Shown here: one piece after another, positions 10,609 to 22,342 of the stretch
How the letters are laid out: each line of letters opens with the position of its first letter
Position numbering within the stretch: position 1 is the stretch's first letter
Source: Papaver somniferum
Lineage: Eukaryota; Streptophyta; Magnoliopsida; Ranunculales; Papaveraceae
Direction of reading: 5' to 3'
DNA: 64,000 bases
Assembly: GCF_003573695.1 (NCBI RefSeq)
Contig: NC_039362.1
Coordinates: 8,780,088 to 8,844,087, forward strand
The notes under the pieces: generated by a model
Databases searched by the model: none
What the model saw: the letters and a program-made list of their open reading frames with translations, nothing else
Told to the model about the DNA's origin: nothing
Position numbers and translations under genes: made by a program

Positions 10609-10648
10609 TTTTACTTGAGGACAAGTAAAATTCAGGTTTGGGGGTATT
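10609..10648 (+). promoter_or_regulatory. Terminal hairpin H3 and polypurine tract, deleted copy
   Basis: TTTTACTT, GAGGAC, AAGTAAAA, then AGGTTTGGGGGT, directly before the LTR at 10649. Confidence 0.7.
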
Positions 10649-13246
10649 TGATGAGTGCCAAATAATGTATATATTTATCCCTTTATGTTGGCATTTAACT
10701 CATCTTTTGTGCAGTAATTCTACATTTTATCCCATATTCTGTATTTTCATTGTTTTCAAGAATAAATATTTTTCTTACTTAATTTTGCATTTTTAGGTAA
10801 TAAATAAAGTTTGGATGAATAGCAGAGCGGAAAAGAGCAGAAAAGTAGTGAAAAGCCGGGAGGAATTACACAAGGAAGCCGCGAAGAATGTTGTGCACAA
10901 GACCAAAAGGCTAGAAGTGGGCTTGAAGAAGAACAATTGTCCTTAAAGAAGATATGGGCTTGGCATACCCAAGGCCCAAAACCCTTACCCAAACCCATTT
11001 TCTATATCCATACCCGCCTCCATTCTCAGCCGTTAGATCGGATCCATCTCATCATCCAATGGTCGCTTCTTCATCGTTCATCAAAATCTGAAGTCCCTGC
11101 AAAACACCATAGTACCTAAATTCCAAGCCTTCAGATTAGATCACATTTAGATCCTACGGTCGCTTCTTTGCCTGCGCATCAAACCTCGATACTTCCGCTT
11201 AACACTACAACACCTAACTCCATCTGGTGTCGTCAATTTTGTTGTATCTCATAATCCAACGGTCGCCACATACCTATCCATCGTAGCCGTTCGATTCAAT
11301 CTATATGGGATCATCCAACGCTCTTTACTCGATGTCATCAAAGTTCTCTATCCCCGCTCAACAACCTAGCAACCGAACCCTTATACCCCAAAACAAACAG
11401 CCCCTAACCCATTCTTCTCTCGAGCTCTTCTTCCCCTTCTTCCCAAAAATTTGCAGAGCTCTGCAACTCCATCACCTCCACCAGCTACACCTTCTTCTCG
11501 AACCACACCACCACCACAACCACCCGACAACACCTCAAACCCATCTCCCTAGCCTAGTTATTTTCCCCATCTCACAACCACTGAAACCCTAGGTTTTGGG
11601 GTGAGTAAAATAACTCGAACTAGGGAACAATTAGAGCAGCAGAGGCGTCAATTGAAGCATGAGAGAGGAGCAGGAAGGTCAGAAGAAGCATGGGTCGAGT
11701 CTATTTGCATCAGAGGGTGAGTTAATTTTAGTTATTCTCGAAACCCTAATCCTGCTGATTTGGGGATTTTCAAATTAGGGTTTGTAATTTAGGGTTTTGT
11801 TGTAAACTATAAATAGGAACTGATGTAGGATGTTAAAGGGTGTTCTTGGTTAGCCGAGACACCCCCTAATTGGGTTAATTTAATTTCACTGTTAATTTTT
11901 AGGGTTCTTGTTTTGCAATTTTTATTCACTGTTTAGTAGTTTAAATGTTGTGTTGTTCCTGTTAAATGTGTGTTGTTCCTGTTAATGTATGTTGTTTACA
12001 TGTGTGTTACTGTTTTGCCATTCTAAATGTGTTCCTGTTAAATGTGTTGTTCCTGTTAAATGTGTGTTGTTCCTGTTAATCATGTTTAGTTCCATTGTAG
12101 TGTTAATTATGTTCTGAGTTCACTGTTGAGGCTCAGATGAAACCTTAGTGCACTAATGAATGATGAATTGCTAGGAAGGCCTGTTTTGCTTGAGTAATGG
12201 GAAGAAGTTGGTGCTCTGATATGCCTGTGATTGACTGTGCTTTCAAAAGACAGTCAATGCTAGGGGAAAATCAGTGAGCAAGCTGATTCTCTTCCCATTC
12301 TAGTTGGATGCTTAAGTTTTTGCATTGTTTAGCTAGGACACAAGGTGGATTCTAAGCCTTAGCTTAGCCACAACTGCAACCTCCTCTCTGCCCTTGGCTC
12401 ATAGCCTTGGTTTACTTCAATACCATTGCTTCACATCATCTTCACTGTCACCTTTCTCTTACCACTTTCTTTTGTAACTTACTTTGCTTCGTTGGCACTT
12501 TGCCACTGTTAACAATCACCATTTCACTACCATCTTCATTGTCATTGTAAATGCCATCCTTGGACCTGTGTGATTTTGTTTCATGTCTGCCTTTGCTTCT
12601 GCTGCCTTGTTCTCCCCCTGCTGCTACTACTTGCTGCTGCTCTCCCTTTCCCTGCTGAAGCCACCGCTGCTGCTGCAACTGAGCTTGGCTCAGCTAAGAC
12701 CACAGTTCAGGTTAAGGCCCAGCCACAGTTCACTGTGAAAGCCCAGCTCACAGTTCACTTTCCAAGCTAAGGCCTGTCACTGTCAAGCCCAGATCCTCAT
12801 ACAAGCCAACTGAGCCCAAAGCTCACTTCAACACTGAGCCCAAGTTCAGTTCATTGAAACCAAAGGCTAAAATCCCAGGTTTAATCCCAAGGCCCAGTGC
12901 AATTCAAAAGACCAAAAGCCCATAAGTTCACAGTCAATCCAAAAGCCCACTGAGCCCAAAACCATTTCATTGTTAAAAACAAACCCATTAAGCCCAATTT
13001 ACTCAAAGGGTATTCAAAGCCCAACAGTTCCAAAAGGTATTCATAACCCATTGGTGCCACACCCCTTTGATACCTAAAGCCCAATAGCCAACTAGAACCC
13101 AAAATAGCTAAACACTCCAAACACACCCAGTCTCTGTGGATCGACCCGTACTTGCACGAGCTACAACTGACGACCGTGCACTTGCGGTATTACTGTAGGC
13201 CCGTTTTCATTTCGCTTCAATTTTATACGCTTTCCCGGGCCCACCA
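10649..13246 (+). repeat. Family A LTR, 2598 bp, right end of the array
   Basis: Runs from TGATGAGTGC to CCCACCA. It has a canonical TATA box (11808-11815), TGTTGTTCCTGTTAAA-type repeats at about 11943-12080 and a CTG-rich block at about 12595-12680 shared with 1926-2687. The bases following are GTGAG, the candidate right-hand target duplication. Confidence 0.88.
11808..11815 (+). promoter_or_regulatory. LTR TATA box
   Basis: TATAAATA about 1.16 kb into the LTR, where U3 would end; the homologous site in the preceding LTR is mutated to TATAAGTA. Confidence 0.5.
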
Positions 13247-13589
13247 GTGAGTAAATACAATGGAAGGTGTAGAGGTAGAATTGTCTTCAAACAAGGAAGA
13301 AGTTCAAGCACTAATGGAGAATATGCTTTGGAAAATTCGTGGACGAATTTGTGCAAACAAGGGGAGGAGGATGTATTTACATATGAAGAAATACTTGGTG
13401 TGTCTTTACTACTTGGGGATGCTCTCAACGATGTCCAGAAAGTGCTACATTTGGTGAGTAACTACAATGGAAGGTGGAGCGGTAGAATTGTCTTCAAGCA
13501 AGGAAGAAGTTCAAGCACAAATGGAGAATACGCTTTGAAGAATTCGAGGACGAATTTTTTTAAAGAAGGGGAGGATGATGTATTGTGGA
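13247..13589 (+). repeat. Two imperfect copies of a roughly 135-bp repeat, possible gypsy 3'-end relic
   Basis: Copy 1 starts at 13247 and copy 2 near 13452, about 206 bp apart; both begin GTGAGTAA.TACAATGGAAGG. Each ends in a purine-rich stretch; AAAGAAGGGGAGGATGATGT in copy 2 resembles the end of a gypsy pol gene followed by a polypurine tract. Frames of up to 142 codons cross the repeats but match nothing I recognise. Copy 1 abuts the family A LTR, so its left part may have been displaced by that insertion. Confidence 0.45.
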
Positions 13590-14874
13590 TGTCCCATATC
13601 GATATTGAAGCAGCATTTATAGTTCATCCTACAATTACTTTGAATATGCCAAGTATGTCCTTGGTGCTAGTATAAATTAGAAGACATAAGGCTAAAGGAG
13701 GAAGTTTTGGAGTTTTAGAAGATTGTGTGAAGAATGAGAGGTTCTCTACTTTCAAACCTAATTGTTATCTCTAGAGGGAATTAGATCATCTAATTCTAGA
13801 GTATCAACTAGATGCCTCTCATAATCTTATAGTTTCCAATTTAATTGGGTAGAAATTGTAAGTTATTTGAGAAGAATCTCCATTATTAGGTTCTTCCTTT
13901 ATTTAAAAGGTAGAAGAAACTAAATTGGTTGATTATTTATCCTTTTCAACTTACCAAGTTCAATTTCTTTTCATTGTAAGCTTCCGCTTCTCATCAGGTA
14001 TGAAGCTTCTATGCGTCTTCATGAGCTCCATGAACCTGCCAAAGGATATGTCGTGCATGACACATGTTTGATTAGAACTGAGGTTTTGTTGTAGGTTGAA
14101 TGGGAAGCCTATATATATAGGATGATGCATGGATGCATGCAACAATTAATATATCAAATTAAGATGAAAGCAACACAAAGAAAGAGTTTGAGAAGTTAGA
14201 TGTTCAGATGAATCTGAGCTTATATTATGGATGCCGAAATATCAAACTGTTTGTGCATTATAGTGCGGTCCATACAAACAAAACGTATTCTGTTTGATTC
14301 CTCCTAGGAATGTCCTCGGTATGATGTCAATACATTCAGTTTATATTATTAGTCGATCCTTGATCAAATCCTGCTATGTTGTATTGTTCATCTACATATG
14401 TGAGGAAAACACATATTTGGCTGGCTTATCTGCGTAGCCATTGAGTTTTCTATTTAATTAATTTTGGATCTTGCATAAGCAATCAAAAACCAGTTTTAGT
14501 GCAAGTAACATAAACACTTTAGTTTGCTTTTATATATTTATTTTTGGTGATTGATGTCCCTGTGTCTAACTTGTCATAACTTTGAAAGTGGCATAATTTC
14601 CTGATTTTGTCATGCTGTTATTAATAATCATCAGAGAATTGATTATCGAATCAACTTCTTGTCCTCTTATTAATAATACTATATACCATTCTGTTGATAC
14701 CTTGGATGCATATGTAAGATGTCATGTTTTTGGAAATTCCTTCTTTTTTTCTTTTTTGAAAGTTCCCGCAGTTTCTCTACCAAGGCATAAGTATTCTTCT
14801 GCATTTTTTTCTTCATTTCTATCCCAGAGGCAGATTTTAGAGGTACCGGATCCTCCGAGCAAATCGGAAATTTT
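13590..14874. other. Intergenic or relic sequence, no gene recognised
   Basis: A/T-rich sequence. A TATTTAAAAGG box near 13900 followed by pyrimidine-rich sequence could be part of a decayed LTR. I find no repeat pair, coding region or RNA gene. Confidence 0.4.
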
Positions 14875-15083
14875 ATGCCGACCTCAAGTGTAACCTTTCC
14901 ACCAGTACCAAAAGTAACAAATGAAGAAGCTCAGAACTATGCAAAAGTCAGTTACCTAATTGATTCACATTACAGATCCTGGAGAACAGATACTGTCAGA
15001 AGATTGTTCAATCATGACCATGCAAAGAAGATTCTTCAAACTCGTATCTTTATAACTGGTGATGATATACTAGTGTGTAATTT
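14875..15083 (+). pseudogene. Possible LINE reverse-transcriptase C-terminal fragment
   Basis: A short frame reads LIDSHYRSWRTDTVRRLF, then AKKILQTRIF and GDDILV. This resembles the linker between reverse transcriptase and the zinc-binding/RNase H part of plant LINE proteins (pattern LI......W....L...F....A..IL.......D). Only about 70 codons match; the rest of the frame to 15231 is unlike it, and nothing recognisable lies at 15084-15223. No poly(A) tail or target duplication was found. Recognition is from memory of the family pattern and is weak. Confidence 0.35.
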
Positions 15084-15223
15084 GTATATCTTTATGGTTA
15101 TGCCAACAATAACAACTTTATGCATTCTCCACGTATTGATGTTTCTGTTTTTCAATGATATAAACTTGGATGGGCATCCAAACTTCTTTCACTTCGTCTT
15201 TTACACCCTATTCATCTTCATAA

Positions 15224-15500
15224 TGTCATAACCCCCTTGTGTGATTTAGCTACATTGTAGGGTGCCCTTATTATTGTTGGTGAGTGCCTTTAGTTGAACA
15301 CCTTGTACATATGTATGGCTCGTGTTGGTCAGACCACTCGTTTCTCTTTTATTCTCCCCTGTAACCCTAAACTAGACAGTGAAGAATTATTATCGAATTT
15401 TATCTCTGCTTCCTCTCTGAGGTTTCTCATCTCAACCTATACAGCGTAGATCCTGTAGGATTGAAACCTAATTTAACCTATTGTAGTGTAGATCACTACA
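15224..15500 (+). repeat. Element D 5' LTR, 277 bp
   Basis: Begins TGTCATAACCCCC and ends GTGTAGATCACTACA. It is followed by AGTAGTATCA, which resembles a decayed initiator-Met primer site (TGGTATCAGAGC type), and then by the gag start. No second LTR is in the window, so the limits rest on TG...CA ends and position. Confidence 0.6.
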
Positions 15501-15536
15501 AGTAGTATCATATTACATCTTTCCTTGGCACAAAAA

Positions 15537-16145
15537 ATGGTTGACGGCACTAGGTTAAAGCAATTGGATGAATTAACAAAGAAATTGGGTCTGGAATTGC
15601 AGGAATTGTGTGAGGAAGTTCACTCGTTTCAATATATTAAATGGGATATGAAGACAATGAAGACTGATATTGATAATCAATTTCAACTTCTTCAATCCTC
15701 TATTGACAAGAAATTTCAGTTGCTTCTCGATAGACCAGTCTTTTCACAGGGGAATAATCACAGAGGTGAAACGAATCATCTATGGGAAGATGGAGAAGTA
15801 CCAGATCCTTGAACTAACAACAATTTCCATGGTTATCAACCTATTCATACACAACAAATCATTCAGACTCATCAGATGGGTGAAGGTCAGTTTTCCAATT
15901 AAAGACCTAAGGTGGATTTCCCACGTTTTGATGGCACTAACCCTAGAGCTTGGATCAGAAAATGTTAGAAATACTTCTTTCTACACCAAATGAATGATGA
16001 ACAAAAGGTGCACATGGTAACCTTGTACTTGGATGGAAAAGCAGATGTTTGGTTTCAAGACAACCAAATAGGTAAGGGTATTTTGTATTGGGAGGATTTC
16101 ATTATTGATGTCTGCACTAGGTTTCAAGAATTAGGCCATGATAAT
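15537..16145 (+). pseudogene. Element D gag, N-terminal part
   Basis: From the ATG at 15537 one frame runs to the insertion point at 16145, broken by in-frame stops (TGA at 15810, then one TAA and one TAG). It begins with a probable coiled coil (LDELTKKLGLELQELCEEV). The capsid-like signature PKVDFPRFDGTNPRAWI follows, then KVHMVTLYLDGKADVWFQ and YWEDFIIDVCTRFQELGHDN, as in plant gypsy Gag. It continues in the same frame at 42036 after element C2 is removed. Confidence 0.8.
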
Positions 16146-18505
16146 TGAAAAGGCGGGGGTCTAACAACCACACCCAATATTTCGATTAGCAATTTGTATG
16201 GACTAACTCCAATATACTTTTAAGAGAATCAACTAGACAGTCAGACTCAATCTTAATAAAAGTATACCAAAGAGTTATGTTTCACTTTCTCGATTCAATA
16301 CTTACTCAAGCAAATAGAAATATGTGAGTATAATTGAATACAGAGAAATCACTTGAACGGTACCAAAGACCAATGTTCAAGGATCAATAAATTTCAATCA
16401 ACAACCAAAGGTTGGATTTCCCAATTGATGATCACGAATGCACAACCTGTATTATTTCAATTATATAAAATATAATGCGGAAAAGAAATAACACAAACAC
16501 CAGAATTTTTGTTAACGAGGAAACCGTAATGCAGAAAAATCCCGGGACCTAGTCCAGATTGAACATACATTGTATTAAGCCTCTACAGACACTAGCCTAC
16601 TACAAACTAACTTCAGTTTGTACTCTAGTTGAACCCCAATCAATCTCACACTGGTCCAAGGTACAATTGCGCTCCTTACGTCTCTGATCTCAGCATGATA
16701 CTACACACTTGATTCCCTTAGCTTATCTTACCCACAACTAAGAGTTGCTATGACCCAAAGTCGAAGACTTTAATATACAAATTGGTATCACACAGTGAAG
16801 TCTACGGTAATAGATAAATCTGTCTCCCACAGAAATACCTACGAGTTTTTGTTCAGTCTTTTGATAAATCAAGGTGAACAGGAACCAATTGATAACCCAG
16901 ACTTATATTCCCGAAGAACAGTCTAGAATTATCAATCACCTCACAATAATCTTAATCGACTAGCGAAAGAAGATATTGCGGAATCACAAACGATGAGATG
17001 AAGATATTTGTGACTTCTTTTATATCTTGCCTATCAGAGAAATCAATCTCAATCCAATCTTACGATTGTACTTAGTACGATATAAACATCAAGATCATAT
17101 TATCCAACTACAAGAAAAGTAGTATCGGTTTGGCTTCACAATCCCAATGAAGTCTTCAAGTCGTTAACCTGCAGGGTGTCGATAGAAACCTAAAGTTAAA
17201 GGAGAAACGACTCTAGATAATACAACTAGTATCACACATGAGGTGTGGGGATTAGGTTTCCCAGTTTCTAGAGTTCTCCTTTATATAGTCTTTCAAATCA
17301 GGGTTAGCAATCAATGTTAGCTTAGTAACAAAGCATTCAATATTCACCGTTAGATGAAAACCTGATTAGATTCGAGCTAATATCTTTCAACCGTTAGATC
17401 GAAACTTACCTTGTTACACAAAAATGAAATGCACGTTTATTTAGGTTTGTGTAACCGTACCCAAACATGTACACTTAGTTGGTTCAACAGTAGTTAACCA
17501 AATGGTTAGCCATATGAGCACTTTAATATCAACCATATTCTTCTTTACCATAACTAGTTCAAATCACTCAAATGAAGTAGTTAGGGCGTCGTTCAATTAC
17601 TTAGATCTTATAGAAGTATACATGACACAATCAAAGCAAAAACGATTTGATTCACTCAAATCGATTCATGAACTTTATAGCCACGGTTTGCAAACTTTCA
17701 TTCCTTAGTTTATATAAGTTTAAGTTCAGGAATAATCGTTTTTATAAAATAACCAACTTAAGTACACATACTGGTACGCGGACTTAAGTACCCGTAATAA
17801 GTTTGTTTTTTGTTCACAAACTCCAGCAGAAATTCACGGGATGTGAACTTCCGACAGTACGCGGACTCTAGTTACGGTTTTCCTGAGCAGCAAAGTCCGC
17901 ATACTTTGGTTCAAGGAATAAGGACTTATACACGTATGAGTTACCACACAATCTTTATATCCAACCATGGTTATATAATCTAAACTCTCATTTTAATCAT
18001 TGAAACATTCTTAGAGGACGTTATATAGTTGTTGTTCATACACTATTTTTCGTCAAAGCAATTTTCAAGTAATTGAAACTTAATATGACTTTCGTCACTA
18101 ATAAATATGAACTTGGCCAAAGAGAAAGCTTCCCAACACATATTTCGAGAAATAGATAAGCGACATAAACTCGGCTCGAAATAGAAAATGTGTATAATCA
18201 AAGTCTATATAGCAAAACGACTTTTGTCTCAAGATAAGAGATAGAGTAGATAGACTTTTGAGTGATAGATAAGTTCAAGTCTCCACATACCTTTTAGTCG
18301 ATGAAGTTCCACCAGTTCCTTGAGTAGTTTTTCGTATTTGTATGATGATCTCCATGGAGTCTTGAGCTCAACTACACTTTTTATCCTAGTCCGAGACTTA
18401 TCTATAAGTAGACTAGAAATCAAGACTTATAGTTTTGATCACTAACATTGACAAACATGCTTGAGATAAAAACGTATGCGAGTTCGACCGAGCAGTGCTC
18501 TAACA
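16146..18505 (-). repeat. Element C2 3' LTR, 2360 bp
   Basis: Minus-strand LTR, TGTTAGAGCACTGCTCGG... to ...GACCCCCGCCTTTTCA. It contains the long palindrome near 17545-17580 in mutated form. It pairs with 39674-42033, with clearly visible scattered differences. Confidence 0.9.
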
Positions 18506-19877
18506 ATCTCCCCCTTTGTCAATGTTAGTGACAAACTATCAATACATATGGAATACAAAAATAGATAAATAAACTTTTGTAGCTTCTCTTTCGCATGTCT
18601 GATCTTCTTGGTTCTTCAACATTACTCTAAATCTTCGTCACTTCCAAATACTCCAATGATCCCAAAGGTTGTAAGTTTAGTATCATCGTTGTTGAAAATC
18701 CGTAGCCTTAACAATGAGAAAAAAAAATTCTCAATCATTGTTACACAGTGTCATAGTATTATTACACAGCATCAAAGTTCAATTGTATCACAACTTCGAC
18801 AAAAATACTATGGTGATATGTATCACTCCCCTTTAGTCAATACTCCATCTCACATGGAAACCACCCCCCCTTGCTTAATGATCCAAAAACCATATGTATT
18901 TATAGTGTGAACTACACATTAATTCTCCCCCTTTTTGTCAATAAAATTGGCAAAGGTACGAAAACTAGTGGGATCCTAATGAAATTTCCGTAGAAACATT
19001 TCATGACCAAAAGAAAGCACATATCAAAATTTTAGATGAAATCATATAGTCGAAGCTAAATGCTTTCATCAAGGAGTTCATAAAGATACAAGATAACCCC
19101 TAATATTCGACAGCTGCACTCCCCATAAAGATTTTGCAATTAAGCACAAGTTCAATTAAGAACTCTCCCCCATAAAATGTCATTCCCGAAAGAACAACAA
19201 GAGCGACCTTACTTTCATAAGAAAAGAAGGATTTCTTTGAACATAAAAAATCACGTACGAATATGAATTTGAATCCAAAAATACTCAATTAAATTAACCA
19301 CAAGAGAACCCATGATTAACTCAATCGGAAATGCTCAATATAAGAGAACTTATGGAGCCACACAATATATACATAAAATATGGATCAGGGAAGATCAATC
19401 CTGCGGAATAGACAAGGATTCATTCTATTTTCCATCACTATTTTCACAATGACATACAATAAACACAATCCTTGTAAACAAAAGTTCATCCTATATTCCA
19501 TCAATATTTGCATAGTGACATATAATAGGCTTAAAACTTTTGTAATGTCAAAAGTTCATTCACTCTTTTGTCAATACATGCATATCGACATATGAAAGAC
19601 TTAACTTTTGACAAGATATGGGACAATCATAGTTCATGGACACAAACACACATATCCATAATAAATTGCAATATATAAAACCATAAAGATTAATACTGCA
19701 AAAATCATCTTCCAAACAACTTTTTGAATTTAAACAAATAAACCTAAAAAAATGAAGATGAAAACATTGGGCATAGCTATGTGTAATCACAATAATGGCT
19801 ATTCCAAACTCTAGTTATTCTTCTAATCAAAACAAGAAAATAAAACTCTCATAAGAAGATTTACTAGATGAATAAAA
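18506..19877 (-). other. Element C2 3' UTR
   Basis: Non-coding. On the minus strand it carries several GGGGGAG purine tracts, the last directly adjoining the LTR. It aligns with the 3' UTRs of C1 and C3 around GTTCTTTCGGGAATGACAT but lacks the TATGTTGAGCA repeats seen there. Confidence 0.75.
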
Positions 19878-20318
19878 TCAAACTTCATTGAGAACCTCAT
19901 ACCTTTCAATGAATCCGTCAAAGAAGGTATCACTGATTTCCTTTACTCTCTTGACCTTACACACACCATGTTCGAGAGTTAGAACACTAACTTTACGATC
20001 AACAACCCGAGCAAGTTGTCTAGCCTTGACCCAGTCCATGATGAGCTTATATTGATTCTGTATCAGAATATTCTGATTAGCAAGGATTCTGGCCTGACCA
20101 TCTAAGAGTTGGTTTATTTTTAGTTGAATATTTTCAAACTAGACCTTTGAATCGTTCTGAAAACGAGTTAAATTCTTGACAGAATCATCAATCTAGGAGT
20201 TGTGATCATTTCTTTCAAGCATCTATTTTAGAACCAGCTCTTGAATTAACTCACGTCCTTGAGTGTCTTTCTCCATATTAAGATGCATTATCTCTTGAGA
20301 TTTTGCAGAGTTCTCCAT
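19878..20318 (-). pseudogene. Element C2 small 3' ORF, broken by three TAG codons
   Basis: On the minus strand an ATG at 20318 opens a 147-codon frame to a TGA at 19878, interrupted by exactly three in-frame stops, all TAG. The predicted product is Gln/Leu/Lys-rich with coiled-coil character (LKINQLLDGQARILANQN). It sits in the same position, between the gag-position frame and the 3' UTR, as the ORFs at 33557-34009 (C1) and 52567-52908 (C3). SIRE-type copia elements can carry an extra coiled-coil or env-like ORF after pol; this may be its counterpart. Function unknown. Confidence 0.5.
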
Positions 20319-20582
20319 ATGTTTTTGATAGGGATGGAGTAACACAATAGAGAGTATATATGAGTTTGTAAACAGGAGAAGGAAACTCTTGTTATGGAAA
20401 CCCTATGAACTCACAAGATGAGGACACAAACGTTTGTGGACCGGCAACAATAAAAACACAAGAAAACCAATACAAGATATTATACAACACACTTGAGCAT
20501 TATTCAATCGTCATCCTTGCACCTCTTAAGCTAGAAACAAGGATAATAATACATATAATCAGGTGGTAGAGTGAGAAGTAAT

Positions 20583-21121
20583 CTAACTACGATCATGGAG
20601 GAAAGATTTGTACACATCATCTGAATGTTTTACTTTTGTGTTCTTTGCCTTTCTTCGGTTGACTTTCATCCCAGATGAGTAGGACGTAGCCTGTTTAACA
20701 TATCCGTCAAAAGGATTTCTCTGAGGACAAAATCTAGGACCTCTTGAGATTGGTTCAAGAGGATCAGGATATAGAGAGATCCATTTCCTAGACTTAGATT
20801 TACCAGACTCATTCTTATAAACACAGGGAATGTGTTTATTAGTGGCACATGATTTTATACCATTGAATGAACATGTAACTTGTGACGATTTCTAACAGAG
20901 AAATCATGTTTATAAGATTTCTGGTTTTCTGTGGGCATGAGATTCACTGTACAAGTAGTAAGACAATTTACTCCTTTGACAGTAGAAACAAGCAAATTAT
21001 GGAGATTAGAAATTTGATTCCTCCTAGCAAAACAATGAATAGCATGGTGATTCTTTTTCCCACAGAAAGAACAGGTTCGTGGAGGAGAAGTGAAAACTGA
21101 CACTTGTTTTAAATTCATAGC
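20583..21121 (-). pseudogene. Element C2 zinc-knuckle gag-like frame, 3' part
   Basis: The minus-strand frame has a CCHC knuckle (CSFCGKKNHHAIHC, C-x2-C-x4-H-x4-C) close after its junction with solo LTR E. It runs open to 20855; the +1 frame then continues it to a stop at 20583 through CSFNGIKSCATNKHIPCVYK and ISLYPDPLEPISRGPRF. The knuckle resembles the second one of the C3 gag (CSFCSQKGHELSRC). When E is removed the frame joins in phase with 39161-39306. It was therefore an intact gag-position gene before E inserted, and has since gained frameshifts. Confidence 0.6.
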
Positions 21122-21486
21122 TGTAACACCCAGAGTTTTTAGCATGGCGCATGCTAAAAGATGCGCCATGGCTTGAGATGAAGCTCCATCCAAAGCTTCC
21201 TTTGCATAGCGAGATGCATTTGTCCCGAGGCCATATTGGGTGCCAAGGAAGGCACATCGCGTAGGCATATTAGCAAAAGTCCGATCTTGCATCATCTTGA
21301 TGCATTAGGCCAGTTGGGTAGGTTTCCTTGAGCTTGCAGGGTAATCATTGCGCATTATGAAGGCTATTGGCTTAAAGCCAATACTGCACAATCATTGTGT
21401 ATCGGGCCAGAGAGGGATGGCCGAACGAATGTTGCGAAATCATTATGCGCAATCATTTCAATGAACAGTGAAGGCGCAATTATTGT
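21122..21486 (+). repeat. Solo LTR E, left part
   Basis: Begins TGTAACACCCAGAG, a start typical of Tekay-type gypsy LTRs, preceded by the 5-bp duplication ATAGC (21117-21121). Interrupted at 21486 by element C1; it continues at 38171 and ends CTGTCACA at 39160, followed by ATAGC. Total length 1355 bp. The + orientation is favoured by the TGTAACACCC start, but the opposite is possible. Confidence 0.75.
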
Positions 21487-22342
21487 TGTTAGAGCATTCC
21501 TCGGTCGACCTCGCATGCGTTGCTATCTCAAGCATGTTTGTCAATGTTAGTGATTAAAACTATGAGTCTTGATTTCTAGCCTACATAGCTAAGTCTCGGA
21601 CTAGGATAGAAAAGTATAGTTAAGCTCAAGGACTTCATGGCGATTCATCATACAACAACGAAGATCTATACAAGGAACCGTGGAACTTCATCAACAAAAA
21701 GGTATGTGGAGACTTGAACTTATCTATCACTCAAAAGTCTATCTATTCTATCTCCTACTTTTATGAGACAAAAGTCGTATGCTATATAGACTAGATCATA
21801 CACATTTGACATTTTGAGTTGAGCATTCGTTGTTTATCTTTTTCTCGAAATCGTGTGTTGGTAAAGCGTTTCTCTTTGATAAAGTTTATCTTCACCTAGT
21901 GACGGAAGTCATGAAAAGTTTCAATCACTTTGAGAATTGCTCTGACGTGAATCGGTCTGTGAATAACGGCTACATAGCGTCCTCTGAGAATGTCTCAATG
22001 ATTGAAATGAGAGTTTAGATTACATAACCATGTATTCCTTGAACCGAAGTTTTCGAACTTTGTTGATCAAGAGAAATCGGAAGGATTGTGGAATTGGCTT
22101 GCCAAGTCCGCGAACTGTCGGAAGTTCTCGACCGAGAATTTCTGCTGAGTTTGGAAAACTCAACCGATTAACTTAAGTCCGCGAAATTGTTTGTGAACTT
22201 AAGAGGTTATGATCTAAAGATGTGCTATGAACATGAAACATTAAACTACTAAGGAATGCTTTATGCAAACCGTGGCTATAATTTTCATGAGCCGATTCAA
22301 TCGAATCAAATTATCTTTGTTTCAATTGTGTCTTGTGTAGTT
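21487..22342 (+). repeat. Element C1 5' LTR, left part
   Basis: Starts TGTTAGAGCATTCCTCGG. It is cut by element A2 at TAGTT (22338-22342), which is repeated at 30516-30520. The 3' LTR has a second AAGTCCG.GAACTG.CGGAAGTTCTC unit where this copy has one. Confidence 0.9.

Larger units (their letters stand above)
9195..10648 (+). mobile_element. Internally deleted family A domain
   Basis: After the LTR only AGTTTTTGG of the post-LTR sequence remains. The sequence then jumps into the last codons of the A ORF (GGGTTGATCCTCAACTC, the VDPQL region). Primer site, leader and nearly all coding sequence are gone. The 3' UTR is complete, including the internal hairpin/tract (9467-9502), paired hairpins (10494-10530) and terminal hairpin plus tract (10609-10648). 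Both parental sequences carry TTTTGG at the breakpoint, so a microhomology deletion is the simplest origin. Confidence 0.85.
1..13246 (+). mobile_element. Tandem array of family A Athila/Tat-like non-autonomous LTR retrotransposons
   Basis: Three LTR segments (1926-2687 partial, 6613-9194, 10649-13246) alternate with three internal domains (1-1915 partial, 2688-6612, 9195-10648), all on the + strand. LTRs begin TGATGAGTGC and end CCACCA or CCATCA. The primer site after the LTR is the TGGCGCC type of Athila/Tat/Calypso elements, and the purine tract before the LTR is AGGTTTGGGGGT. No reverse transcriptase, RNase H or integrase is present, so the family depends on enzymes from elsewhere. Adjacent internal domains share LTRs, as expected from unequal LTR recombination rather than independent insertions. 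The left end is outside the window, so no target duplication can be tested. Confidence 0.85.

Noticed and set aside
13247..13675. 142-codon ORF over the duplicated unit as a gene
   Set aside because: The unit is a duplication with several overlapping open frames and no known domain; treated as repeat relic.
14100..14900. Possible host gene exon/intron (pyrimidine-rich stretch and CAG near 14825)
   Set aside because: No sustained coding frame or recognisable domain; too weak to call a gene.
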